Of a DNA stretch of 14,976 nucleotides, positions 1-6,975 are shown piece by piece; within the stretch, counting starts at the first letter, position 1, and each line of letters starts with the position of its first letter. The stretch is taken from positions 1 through 14,976 of the forward strand of contig USDN01000065.1 in the NCBI GenBank assembly GCA_900553515.1. Direction: 5' to 3'. The position numbers were made by a program, and so were the translations under genes. This DNA comes from an uncultured Blautia sp. GTDB taxonomy: Bacteria; Bacillota; Clostridia; Lachnospirales; Lachnospiraceae. Under the pieces are notes generated by a model. It was not told where the DNA came from. It saw only the letters and a program-made list of their open reading frames with translations, and did no database searches.

Positions 1-2
1 TT

Positions 3-1379
3 GAGGCGGTTTACAGATTTTTATGGGGGGATCTGATCACGATCCCTTTACCGGGAGGAGGAACGCTTCCTCTTTCTCTTCTTGTGATCATTCTGATTCC
101 GGCAGGAATCTATTTTACGGTGCGTACAAAATTTCTTCCGATCCGGTTGTTTCCGGATATGGTAAAAGCAGTTACCGGAAAGACAGACAGAAAAAAAGGT
201 TCGTTATCTGTGATGCAGTCCCTGATCGTTTCCACCGCTACCCGTGTGGGTATGGGAAATCTTGTGGGAGTTGTGGCGGCAATTTCCGCAGGCGGAGCAG
301 GAGCAGTATTCTGGATGTGGGTGACAGCCCTGATCGGATCTTCAACAGCGTTTATTGAAGGAACGCTTGCACAGCTTTATAAAGAAAAAGATCCACTGTA
401 CGGAGGCTACCGCGGAGGTCCGGCATATTACATACATAAGTATCTTCAGGAAAAAAGAGGCGGCAGTCCAAAAAGACATATGCTCCTTCCGGTACTGTTT
501 GCTGTTTCCGGTCTGATCTGCTGGTGCGGTATCAGCCAGGTCATCAGCAATTCTGTATCCTCTGCATTTGAGAATGCCTTTCATATTCCGCCTTTATACA
601 GTACCATTGCACTGGTGGCGCTGGCGGCAGTGATCGTCCTTCGCAAAAACGCGACGGTAAAGGTTCTGGATGTGATGGTTCCTGTTATGGCGGGACTGTA
701 TCTTTTGATCACAGTGGTTCTTATTGCTCTTAATTTCAGAATGCTTCCTTCTGTTTTTGCAAAGATCTTTCAGGAAGCATTTGGCTTCCGTCAGGTTGTG
801 GCTGGAGGATTTGGAGCGGTTCTGATGAATGGTGTAAAAAGAGGCCTTTTTTCCAATGAAGCCGGATCAGGATCCGCGCCCTGTGCGGCAGCTACCGCAG
901 AGACAGACCATCCGGCAAAGGTGGGACTGGGACAGGCCCTTGGCGTTTTTATTGATACCATTCTGATCTGCACCTGCACCGCCATGATCATGCTCCTTAC
1001 ACCGGAGACTCTGACAAATGGACTGGCAGGAATGGACCTTCTTCAGGAGGCCATGAGATATCATCTGGGAACTTTTGGTGTTATATTTATTGCAGTTACC
1101 TTGTGGCTGTTTAGTTTTTCTACTTTTATTGGAATCCTGTTTTATGCAAGATCCAACGTTGCCTACCTGTTTGGGGATAACTGGATCTCTCAGACTGCAT
1201 ATAAGGTGGTGGCGCTGATCATGCTGTTTATCGGAGGTCTGGCTGCTTATACGGTGGTATGGGATCTTGGAGATGTAGGCGTAGGTCTTATGACTCTGTT
1301 TAATATCTTTATCCTGTTCCCAATGTCAAAGAAGGCGCTGGAGGCTCTGCAAGATTACGAAAAAAAGAAAAAAGCCTGA
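3..1379 (+). CDS. AGCS family sodium:alanine/glycine symporter (5' partial)
   Basis: Integral membrane symporter of the alanine or glycine:cation symporter family (TC 2.A.25), which imports small neutral amino acids with Na+. The reading frame is open from the window edge, and the residues before the first ATG (84) match the family N-terminus (LWGDLITIPLPGGG). The true start therefore lies just outside the window and only a few residues are missing; the visible part is 458 residues, near the usual 450-480. The family signature is visible as ATRVGMGNLVGVVAAISAGG, followed by GGPAYYI and the FSNEAGSGSAP segment typical of AGCS proteins. About ten hydrophobic segments are spread along the chain and it ends in a lysine-rich tail. 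A terminator follows at 1417, so it is the last gene of its unit. The family call is firm; the substrate is inferred. Confidence 0.95.
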   Translation, partial: EAVYRFLWGDLITIPLPGGGTLPLSLLVIILIPAGIYFTVRTKFLPIRLFPDMVKAVTGKTDRKKGSLSVMQSLIVSTATRVGMGNLVGVVAAISAGGAGAVFWMWVTALIGSSTAFIEGTLAQLYKEKDPLYGGYRGGPAYYIHKYLQEKRGGSPKRHMLLPVLFAVSGLICWCGISQVISNSVSSAFENAFHIPPLYSTIALVALAAVIVLRKNATVKVLDVMVPVMAGLYLLITVVLIALNFRMLPSVFAKIFQEAFGFRQVVAGGFGAVLMNGVKRGLFSNEAGSGSAPCAAATAETDHPAKVGLGQALGVFIDTILICTCTAMIMLLTPETLTNGLAGMDLLQEAMRYHLGTFGVIFIAVTLWLFSFSTFIGILFYARSNVAYLFGDNWISQTAYKVVALIMLFIGGLAAYTVVWDLGDVGVGLMTLFNIFILFPMSKKALEALQDYEKKKKA

Positions 1380-1416
1380 AGCAGGGGCTTTAACAGGAAA
1401 AGTCAACAGATAAAAT

Positions 1417-1458
1417 ACAGGCAGATCATTTTTACAGTGGTCTGTCTGTTTTCTTTTT
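1417..1458 (+). terminator. Rho-independent terminator after the AGCS symporter
   Basis: A 12-bp stem (1417-1428 with 1438-1449, two G-U pairs), a 9-nt loop and then a T-rich tail TTTTCTTTTT. It sits 38 bases after the symporter stop and before the promoter-like sequence of the next gene. Confidence 0.85.
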
Positions 1459-1475
1459 GAAAAATAGTGTATAAT
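1447..1475 (+). promoter_or_regulatory. Possible promoter of the MBL-fold gene
   Basis: A perfect -10 hexamer TATAAT at 1470-1475 lies 24 bases before the GTG start. The matching -35 position (1447-1452, TGTTTT at 17-bp spacing) is poor and overlaps the terminator tail. The call rests on the -10 and on the position after a terminator. Confidence 0.4.
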
Positions 1476-1499
1476 GGTAAAAAAACAGGAGGAAAGTTT

Positions 1500-2306
1500 G
1501 TGAAGATCATAACTCTTATAGAAAATACACAGGGAGAGGAAAGCTGTGTTTCTGAACATGGGCTGTCTCTTTATATAGAAACAGACAAACATAAAATTCT
1601 GGCAGACACCGGTGCTACCGGAGCCTTTGTAGAAAATGCAGAAAGGCTGGGAGTGGAGCTTGACTCCATTGATACCGTAATTTTAAGTCACGGTCATTAC
1701 GATCATTCAGGCGGGATTCTCACATTTACAGAAAAGAATTGCCATGCAAAGATTTATATGCAGCAAAACGCCGCAGGAGATTTTTATCATGGAGAAAGAT
1801 ATATTGGCATTGACAGACAGATCCCTGATTTACCTCAGGTGGAGATGATCCAGGGAGACAGGATTCTGGACGGGGAGCTTTCTCTTTTTTCCAATATTAC
1901 AGGGAGACGGTGCTTTCCACAGAGTAATCAGGCTCTTACCCGGAAAAGCAATGGAAAAGAGCAGCAGGATACCTTTGATCATGAACAATGCCTGGTTATA
2001 AAAGAGGGAAAGGAACAGGTTCTGGTTTCAGGCTGCGCGCATAACGGTATTTTAAATATACTGGACAGATACCGGGAAATTTATGGCGGAATGCCCACCA
2101 GAGTGATCAGTGGATTTCACATGATGAAAAAAACGCCTTATACAGAGGCGGAAAAAAGCCTGATCCTGGAAACAGCAAAAGAGCTGGCCGGGTATGAGAC
2201 TGTTTTTTATACAGGACACTGCACCGGAGACGAGGCCTTTGCTCTGATGAAGCCTGTTATGGGTGAAAAGCTGGTAAGACTCAGAAGCGGTCTGCAGGTA
2301 ATGTAA
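1500..2306 (+). CDS. MBL-fold metallo-hydrolase, DHPS-like
   Basis: Metallo-beta-lactamase-fold hydrolase of 268 residues. The metal-binding motif SHGHYDHSGG (H64, H66, D68, H69) is complete, and later ligand regions SGCAHNGILNIL, ISGFHMM and TGHCTGDEA are present in order. This set is typical of the branch annotated as 7,8-dihydropterin-6-yl-methyl-4-(beta-D-ribofuranosyl)aminobenzene-5'-phosphate synthase-like. That name comes from an archaeal methanopterin enzyme and is unlikely to be the real reaction in a Clostridium-type organism, so the substrate is unknown. There is no signal peptide, so it is cytoplasmic. I chose GTG at 1500 because AGGAGG (1487-1492) lies 7 bases upstream; the GTG at 1467 lies upstream of that site and overlaps the likely -10. 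It appears to be a single-gene unit. Confidence 0.9.
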   Translation: MKIITLIENTQGEESCVSEHGLSLYIETDKHKILADTGATGAFVENAERLGVELDSIDTVILSHGHYDHSGGILTFTEKNCHAKIYMQQNAAGDFYHGERYIGIDRQIPDLPQVEMIQGDRILDGELSLFSNITGRRCFPQSNQALTRKSNGKEQQDTFDHEQCLVIKEGKEQVLVSGCAHNGILNILDRYREIYGGMPTRVISGFHMMKKTPYTEAEKSLILETAKELAGYETVFYTGHCTGDEAFALMKPVMGEKLVRLRSGLQVM

Positions 2307-2431
2307 AGTTCTGTGCAGTTACTGTTTGCAGGTTACGATTCCGCACGGTGTATTGGCATAGAGACTATTCCGCAGGACATTTTGGCCCAGATAGCAAAAT
2401 CCTGGGACGTACAGGCTAAAATCAGAGATTA

Positions 2432-2459
2432 CAGACAGATGGTACCTGTTTATTATAAT
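2432..2459 (+). promoter_or_regulatory. Possible promoter of the L,D-transpeptidase gene
   Basis: TATAAT at 2454-2459 with a weak -35 (CAGACA, 2432-2437, 16-bp spacer), about 90 bases before the L,D-transpeptidase start. The rest of 2307-2547 shows no convincing gene or terminator. Confidence 0.35.
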
Positions 2460-2547
2460 AAAAACTGGAGAATCTGCCCTGAAGGGCATAGAATGCCGGG
2501 AAGAAATCATAGGCTTTAAATACAGAAGATGCAGAGGAACAAGGATT

Positions 2548-3990
2548 ATGAACAAAAAAATCAGACTGAGCAGGAAGACGCTGAAGATCATCCTTGCCGT
2601 ATGCCTGACTGTGGCAGTTGCCATTACAGCAGGATTTTTCATATACATATATGTTGTGGATAAAAACACTCTGGGCCGGGAAATCCGGATTTATCAACAG
2701 GAGGTATCCGGACTGACAGTAGATGAGGCTCAAAAAAAAATCATGGATGCTTTTGACAGCAGAGAGCTGGCTTTTTATGAGGACGGAAAAGAGGTTTACC
2801 GTACATCCATGAAAGAGCTGGGATATTCTCTGGATGAAAATGTTCTGAATGCCCAGCTGACAGCTGTTAAACAGGAAAGAGATGCAGAAAGACAGATCAT
2901 AGCGCAGCCGGTGAATTTCCGCATCGGGTATCAGATACAGAAGGATCAGGGAAAGGAAAAAGCAGCGCTTTCCGCTTCTCACTTTAATAATAAAGAGAGA
3001 ACTGCTTCTGTCAGTGCGTCAATTGCTTATGAAGAGCAGAAAAAGCAGTTTGTTATGGTAAAGGACGTGCAGGGCGATCAGATTGATGAAAGCCGTCTGA
3101 TAAGTCATGTAAATCAGATTCTTGACACGACTTTTCCGGAAGATCTTCTGGGCAGCGAGATCAAAATAGAAATGGGTCCCACTGTTTATGTTCAGCCGGA
3201 AACAGTAGTGTCAGATGAACTTCAGAAAAAACTGGATTCACTGAACAATCAGCTGAAAAAATACAGAAGCACTACAGTGACTTATACCTTTGGCCCGGCA
3301 ACAGAGGTTCTGGATTCCGCTACAGTTAATTCCTGGATCAAAGTCGAAGGAGAAAAGATCAGCATTGATGAGGCGGCGGCAAAAGCCTGGGTACAGCAGC
3401 TGGCTGCCAACTATGATACCATTTATGTGCCTCGTACCTTCCGGACCTCCTATGGAAATGATATTACCGTATCCGGAAATGAGTATGGCTTCCGCATTGC
3501 CCAGGAGGCAGAGCTGAGGCAGCTTCTGGAAGATCTGAAAACAGGAACTGCCATTTCCAGAGAGCCGGTTTACAGCATCCGGGGACTTCAGAGAAACGGA
3601 AAAGATGATCTTGCAGGCAGCTACATAGAGGTCAGCCTGGACAACCAGCATCTGTGGCTTTATAAGGACGGAGTTCTGGTAACAGAAACAGATATTGTCA
3701 GCGGCGCTCCCACACCGGACAGGGAAACCTACCGTGGGGCATGGCCTATTCCCTATAAGGCAAGTCCCTTTAACCTGACCAGTGATGTATATGGATATGA
3801 TGTAAAAGTAAATTACTGGATGCCTTTTGTTTACGGACAGGGGCTCCATGACGCTTCCTGGCAGTCCTCCTTCGGCGGCAACAGATATAAAACCGGAGCA
3901 GGCAGCCACGGATGTGTAAATCTTCCTACAGATCAGGCAGCGTTGATCTATAATACAATTGAAAGCGGTTATCCGATTATTTTGTATTAA
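2548..3990 (+). CDS. Membrane-anchored L,D-transpeptidase (VanW-type peptidoglycan-binding region plus YkuD domain)
   Basis: Cell-wall enzyme of 480 residues that would form or exchange L,D cross-links in peptidoglycan outside the membrane. A positively charged N-terminus is followed by one membrane anchor (about residues 12-35). The middle part has the SGLTVDEAQKKI pattern at about 50 and then the long alpha/beta region seen in PG_binding_4/VanW-associated transpeptidases. The YkuD catalytic domain starts at about 355 (YIEVSLDNQHLWLYKDG) and ends with the active-site motif SHGCVNLP (H454, C456), preceded by the conserved H in GLHDASW. All catalytic residues are therefore present. The ATG at 2548 is preceded by AAGGATT. 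Length and domain order are normal for Lachnospiraceae, and I see no defect. It is followed by a terminator at 4031. Confidence 0.95.
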   Translation: MNKKIRLSRKTLKIILAVCLTVAVAITAGFFIYIYVVDKNTLGREIRIYQQEVSGLTVDEAQKKIMDAFDSRELAFYEDGKEVYRTSMKELGYSLDENVLNAQLTAVKQERDAERQIIAQPVNFRIGYQIQKDQGKEKAALSASHFNNKERTASVSASIAYEEQKKQFVMVKDVQGDQIDESRLISHVNQILDTTFPEDLLGSEIKIEMGPTVYVQPETVVSDELQKKLDSLNNQLKKYRSTTVTYTFGPATEVLDSATVNSWIKVEGEKISIDEAAAKAWVQQLAANYDTIYVPRTFRTSYGNDITVSGNEYGFRIAQEAELRQLLEDLKTGTAISREPVYSIRGLQRNGKDDLAGSYIEVSLDNQHLWLYKDGVLVTETDIVSGAPTPDRETYRGAWPIPYKASPFNLTSDVYGYDVKVNYWMPFVYGQGLHDASWQSSFGGNRYKTGAGSHGCVNLPTDQAALIYNTIESGYPIILY

Positions 3991-4030
3991 TTGAAATGAA
4001 AGAGATAATTTGTGGAAATTGTATTCAGAC

Positions 4031-4070
4031 AAAAGGCTCCCGGATTCACTGTGAATCCGGAAGCCTTTTT
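4031..4070. terminator. Bidirectional rho-independent terminator
   Basis: Stem GGCT-c-CCGGATTCAC (4035-4049) pairs with GTGAATCCGG-a-AGCC (4051-4065), with one mismatch. It has TTTTT on the right and AAAA on the left, so it can stop transcripts from both the L,D-transpeptidase gene and the converging DUF3990 operon. Confidence 0.88.
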
Positions 4071-4088
4071 AAAACTGTTTTTCAGTAT

Positions 4089-4337
4089 TTACTGTTTTAC
4101 TATTTTTGCTTCTTCTTTCTCTTCGTAATATCGGTCTGCAATATATCCGGCAGATTCTGCCCAAAGAGTATTTTCAGTATTTTGCAGAGCTTTGTATGTT
4201 TTGGAGTGATAAAATTTACCCATGGCGTCCGGAAAGGAAAGGTTACTTTTTTTCATAATAATATTGATTACATCCCGAATCTGAATATATAAATTCATTG
4301 AAATGTCTTTTCCGTTAAAAAAATATTTGCCTTCCAT
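4089..4337 (-). CDS. Small DUF3791-like protein, partner of the DUF3990 protein
   Basis: Acidic, helical protein of 82 residues with no membrane segment or signal. The core (IQIRDVINIIMKKSNLSF, then a GKFYHSKTYKAL segment and an LWAESAGYIADRYYEE tail) resembles the small proteins regularly found next to DUF3990 genes in Clostridia. It starts 3 bases after the stop of the DUF3791-DUF3990 gene, with its AAGGA ribosome site inside that gene, so the two are translationally coupled. By position and size it could be the antidote or regulator of an ART-like toxin, but this is inference; no catalytic motif is visible. The family assignment is by pattern only. Confidence 0.75.
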   Translation of the reverse strand: MEGKYFFNGKDISMNLYIQIRDVINIIMKKSNLSFPDAMGKFYHSKTYKALQNTENTLWAESAGYIADRYYEEKEEAKIVKQ

Positions 4338-4340
4338 ATA

Positions 4341-5027
4341 TTACACATCCTTTCGTGATTCAAATCTCAGGTATTCAAGAGCAAGAGGGGTATGAAAGGA
4401 AACCTGATTATTTACCTTATTATATCGAAGCCGGGAGACAGCCTCATCCACGTTTAAGATGCCGGACAAATAAAGCTGTACTGTTTCCATGGTATTATCA
4501 TCTGCAACAGGTTCGATTACAACATCAAAATGATGTTGGATGTCGCCGGCAATACGGTTAAGCTTTACAAATTCCAGCCATTCTTTATTCAAAGTTGCAA
4601 AGCGCTTGATTTTTAGTTTTTCTGATTGTCTGAAGATGTACCGATATACATACTTTCCGCCAGTGTGAGTGCGCAGATATAGACGTTTGGCCCATTCATC
4701 TGCCTGCTGTTCCAGAACTGTACAATAAAATCCACGGTCAAAATCACGGCGATTACGTGATTTATTCAAATCAATTTTATCAAATAGGATATTGGAGCCA
4801 TGGAAAAGAACCAGAGTAGGAGTAGCTTCTTCTATAATATCTTCGATGTATTGAAAAGTATCATGAATATCTAGCTGGTGCAGCATTTCATGCTGTATCA
4901 GTATTTTTTCAAATACCTGATGCTTGTAGAAAATATTAAAAGCATCATCTTCTGATATTTGATGCTTCCTGGCATAATATTCTGAGGCTTCAATTGACAG
5001 CATTTCTATATCTGATTGAATACTCAT
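4341..5027 (-). CDS. DUF3791-DUF3990 fusion protein, ADP-ribosyltransferase-like
   Basis: Cytoplasmic protein of 228 residues. Residues 1-65 (IEASEYYARKHQISEDDAF, LIQHEMLHQLDIHDTF) fit DUF3791. From about 70 the chain fits DUF3990: LVLFHGSN, DFDRGFYCTVLEQQADEWA, then DVVIEPVADDNTMET. DUF3990 is grouped with ADP-ribosyltransferases, and the His of HGS and the Tyr of FYCT look like the first two residues of an H-Y-x active site; the third is uncertain. Here Asp replaces the more usual Gly in the DFGRGFY-type motif. The ATG at 5027 was chosen over upstream in-frame starts because GGAGGGAG lies 8 bases before it. It is first gene of a two-gene operon with a good promoter (TTGGAA-N17-TATAAT), ending at the shared terminator. 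A role as a toxin, phage defence or effector is inferred from the fold and gene pairing. Confidence 0.85.
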   Translation of the reverse strand: MSIQSDIEMLSIEASEYYARKHQISEDDAFNIFYKHQVFEKILIQHEMLHQLDIHDTFQYIEDIIEEATPTLVLFHGSNILFDKIDLNKSRNRRDFDRGFYCTVLEQQADEWAKRLYLRTHTGGKYVYRYIFRQSEKLKIKRFATLNKEWLEFVKLNRIAGDIQHHFDVVIEPVADDNTMETVQLYLSGILNVDEAVSRLRYNKVNNQVSFHTPLALEYLRFESRKDV

Positions 5028-5052
5028 AATGCATTCTCCCTCCGTTTTTTTC

Positions 5053-5081
5053 ATTATATCAAAAAAGAAAGTACTTTCCAA
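5053..5081 (-). promoter_or_regulatory. Promoter of the DUF3791-DUF3990 operon
   Basis: On the minus strand TTGGAA (5081-5076), a 17-bp spacer and a perfect TATAAT (5058-5053) lie about 25 bases before the chosen ATG. It is 25 bp away from the nearest copy of the repeated palindrome. Confidence 0.7.
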
Positions 5082-5104
5082 CAGTAAATTAAGGCCAGCC
5101 TTTT

Positions 5105-5132
5105 TTGACAAGAAAAGTTGTCATTTTATATT
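5105..5132 (+). promoter_or_regulatory. Upstream rightward promoter of the XRE-DUF3169 operon
   Basis: TTGACA at 5105-5110, a 16-bp spacer and TATATT at 5127-5132. The -35 is the left arm of the first palindromic operator, so a bound repressor would block it. Confidence 0.5.
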
Positions 5133-5182
5133 GACAAATAAAGTTGTCAATGCGATAATGAGTATGACAAGGAAAGTTGTCA
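5106..5182. promoter_or_regulatory. Three tandem operator palindromes TGACAA-N6-TTGTCA
   Basis: Three copies at 5106-5123, 5132-5149 and 5165-5182, each with perfect 6-bp arms and an A-rich N6 ending in AAAG (GAAAAG, ATAAAG, GGAAAG). Start-to-start distances are 26 and 33 bp. They lie between the divergent ART-like operon and the XRE regulator gene, overlap two rightward -35 boxes, and are the natural binding site for the small XRE protein encoded at 5249. Binding is inferred from position and symmetry. Confidence 0.8.
5131..5159 (+). promoter_or_regulatory. Main rightward promoter of the XRE-DUF3169 operon
   Basis: Consensus -35 TTGACA (5131-5136), a 17-bp spacer and GATAAT (5154-5159). The -35 is inside operator 2, and operator 3 covers the expected start point near 5166, a layout suited to tight repression. 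Confidence 0.72.
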
Positions 5183-5248
5183 AATCAATCCGCGGAAAAC
5201 AGAAATATCTGAAGAATTTACCATAAGCAGCAGACAGGAGATGATAAT

Positions 5249-5458
5249 GTGCCGTTATACAATAATCTGAAAGAACACCGTACAGCTCTTGGAATCAACC
5301 AGACAGAGCTTGGGAAGCTGGCAGGAGTTTCCAGACAGACCATAAGTCTGATTGAGAGAGGGGATTACTCGCCCTCTGTAGCCCTTGCCCTTAAACTGGC
5401 AAAAATATGTCAGGTGACAGTAGAGGACATTTTCGGTTATGAGGAGGATGAATTATGA
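5249..5458 (+). CDS. Small XRE-family HTH transcriptional regulator
   Basis: DNA-binding protein of 69 residues that is almost only a helix-turn-helix domain: LGINQTELGKLAGVSRQTISL covers the scanning and recognition helices, followed by IERGDYSPSVALALKLAKI, the standard XRE/Cro fold, and an acidic tail. It has no sensor domain. Such short regulators in Firmicutes often precede a DUF3169 membrane protein, as here. GTG at 5249 is chosen because CAGGAG lies 8 bases upstream. Its stop overlaps the next start (ATGA), so the two genes are coupled. The three palindromes in its promoter make autorepression likely. Confidence 0.93.
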   Translation: MPLYNNLKEHRTALGINQTELGKLAGVSRQTISLIERGDYSPSVALALKLAKICQVTVEDIFGYEEDEL

Positions 5459-6249
5459 AGACAAAAAGAAAAATGAATTCAAAAGTAAAATATACCTTAA
5501 AAATGCTGATGTGGATGCTGGTTGGCGCTGCCGGTGGAGCGCTGGTTGCCGTCTTTGGTATGCAGACAGAAGCTGTGGGACAGCTTTTTGTGGGCATAGT
5601 AACCGGAATCCAGAAAATCATGATTCCTCTGGTACTCCTTATTACTGCTGCAGGAATCATTGGCGGAGAGATTTTTCTGAAAAAAATGAAGCAGATTACC
5701 GAAAGGCTTGTAAATGCTGAGGATGAGGAATACGACCTTCTGCAGTATCAGGAGGAGAAGGCAGGCGCCTGGGGAATGAATATCAGCACTCTTACACAGG
5801 GACTGTCCATATTAATTATTTCAGCCGGATATTCCGGTGAATATCTGTCAGGCTCTCATAAGACAGGTTTTTATTATATGATCTCTCTGATTGTTTTTCT
5901 TATGTGTTTTGTTTATGAAGGAATCTGGCAGATGCGTTATGTAAAAGTGATTCAGGATTCCAGGCCGGAATTTGCAGACGCAGATCCTTCCTCCATGGGA
6001 TTTCAGAAAGAATGGCTGAAACGCTGCGATGAGGCGGAAAAAGAAGTAATCTATCAGAGCAGCTACCGCACTTATATGATGCTGGCAAAGCTGATGCCGC
6101 TGATTCTGGTAGTTACCATGCTGGCTAATCTTCTGTATGATACAGGTATTCTGGCAGTAATTGTAGTTGTATTACTGTGGAGCCTTTCCACCTTATATTA
6201 TACAAATTCCTGCGTGACCATGCGCAAAAAAAGAGCAAAGGGGTTCTGA
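5455..6249 (+). CDS. DUF3169 family membrane protein
   Basis: Integral membrane protein of 264 residues and unknown function. Hydrophobic segments lie near residues 17-36, 47-75, 108-126, 136-158 and 205-250 (the last probably two helices), so about six helices, with a charged cytoplasmic loop between about 75 and 105. The FQKEWLKRCDEAEKEVIYQ stretch at about 182-200 is the most family-like part. Its ATG overlaps the stop of the XRE gene by four bases, with GAGGAGG upstream, so the pair is co-regulated. Its stop meets the stop of the minus-strand Crp/Fnr remnant. What it senses or protects against is not evident. Confidence 0.88.
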   Translation: MKTKRKMNSKVKYTLKMLMWMLVGAAGGALVAVFGMQTEAVGQLFVGIVTGIQKIMIPLVLLITAAGIIGGEIFLKKMKQITERLVNAEDEEYDLLQYQEEKAGAWGMNISTLTQGLSILIISAGYSGEYLSGSHKTGFYYMISLIVFLMCFVYEGIWQMRYVKVIQDSRPEFADADPSSMGFQKEWLKRCDEAEKEVIYQSSYRTYMMLAKLMPLILVVTMLANLLYDTGILAVIVVVLLWSLSTLYYTNSCVTMRKKRAKGF

Positions 6250-6260
6250 TCACCCCTTTG
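6229..6260 (-). terminator. Terminator of the Crp/Fnr remnant, inside the DUF3169 3' end
   Basis: Perfect 9-bp stem CAAAGGGGT/ACCCCTTTG (6236-6244, 6252-6260) with a 7-nt loop. On the minus strand it is followed by CTCTTTTTTT, so it works as a terminator leftward; to the right there is no T tract. It contains both facing stop codons. Confidence 0.7.
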
Positions 6261-6705
6261 CTGTAGTGATAAATTCTTTCATTTTTATATATTCTTCATA
6301 TCCGAAGGATATTTTCCCTTTTGTCAGATTAAAATAACCGTTTTTCTGCATGGATCGGATGGTGCGGTCCAGTGTTTTAATATTCATACCCAGTTCCTCG
6401 CTGAGGCGTTCCTGTATTTTCTGCAGAATAAAGGCTCCGTTTTCCGGAAAGACAGTATCTGTCTGTTCAGAAAGAGAACCTTCATATGCTCTTACCAGAT
6501 AATCTGCCAGCAGAAATGTGGGAGGGTAATAAAGCTTGAGACCATTGTTGTAGGAAGAACGATACAATTTAAAGGCAGTCCTTCTGGTGAATCAGCTTTC
6601 CTGGAGGATAAACCTTGACAAAGGCTTTTTTCGTATTTCTTCAGGCATGGTTTTTGTGTATTCTGCAAGACCGGGGATTTCTTTTTCCAGATCTTTAATT
6701 GTCAT
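6250..6705 (-). pseudogene. Crp/Fnr-family regulator, frameshifted and missing its central region
   Basis: Remnant of a Crp/Fnr transcription factor. A good start (ATG at 6705, AAGGAG upstream) opens MTIKDLEKEIPGLAEYTKTM. Near 6616 the homology changes frame to VYPPGKLIHQKDC, the first strands of the cyclic-nucleotide-binding-type sensor domain. Around 6570 the sequence jumps back to the first frame at LYRSSYNNGLKLYYPPTFL, the dimer helix region, and then runs through an intact winged helix (LSEELGMNIKTLDRTIRSMQ, then GYFNLTKGKIS) to the stop. Reading from the ATG alone hits TGA at 6592-6594. A full protein has about 220-230 residues, so roughly 100 residues of the sensor barrel are gone. The 105-residue ORF from TTG 6567 has no ribosome site and is probably not a real gene. 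Confidence 0.82.
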
Positions 6706-6863
6706 AAACCTTCTCCTTTTATCCACAGCATATCATCCCGACAAAACAACAGAAAAAGATGAAAATAACAATCGTTTTGGTATACCTGCCGGGCTTTGTA
6801 ATCAGTAAATTCAGTATAGCAAAACAGATAAAAAAAGTAAATACAGAAGAAAAAGGATGATTT

Positions 6864-6886
6864 TTTATAGAAAAATTGTCTATAAA
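6864..6886. promoter_or_regulatory. Inverted repeat in the divergent Crp/Fnr-DUF3100 intergenic region
   Basis: TTTATAGA-N7-TCTATAAA, perfect 8-bp arms, in an AT-rich 270-bp gap (6706-6975) between the regulator remnant and the genes it faces. It may be the relic operator of that Crp/Fnr protein. The rest of the gap shows no gene; a GATAAT at 6931 lacks a good -35. Confidence 0.35.
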
Positions 6887-6975
6887 TCACAAAAACACCT
6901 CAAATGTCCTTTTTTCTCACAGCCCTTTTCGATAATAAAAAAATAACAAAAACGGAACGGGAGGTAAGAGAAATC

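Noticed and set aside
2313..2519. 68-codon plus-strand ORF between the MBL-fold and L,D-transpeptidase genes
   Set aside because: No ribosome site before its GTG, no recognisable motif, and a promoter-like TATAAT lies inside it.
3238..4032. 264-codon minus-strand ORF opposite the L,D-transpeptidase
   Set aside because: Antisense shadow: cysteine- and isoleucine-rich without domain logic, covering the YkuD catalytic region of a clear gene.
3996..4292. 98-codon plus-strand ORF after the L,D-transpeptidase
   Set aside because: It passes through the bidirectional terminator and is opposite the coupled small DUF3791-like gene.
5091..5106. AAGGC-CA-GCCTT with T tail as a terminator
   Set aside because: The loop would be too small for the full stem and only about 4 bp are realistic; the T run belongs to the promoter/operator region.
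5106..5182. Three-unit repeat as a CRISPR array
   Set aside because: Units are 18-bp perfect palindromes with short unequal gaps between them, placed over promoters; there are no cas genes.
5029..5226. 65-codon plus-strand ORF across the divergent control region
   Set aside because: It runs through both promoters and all operators and has no ribosome site.
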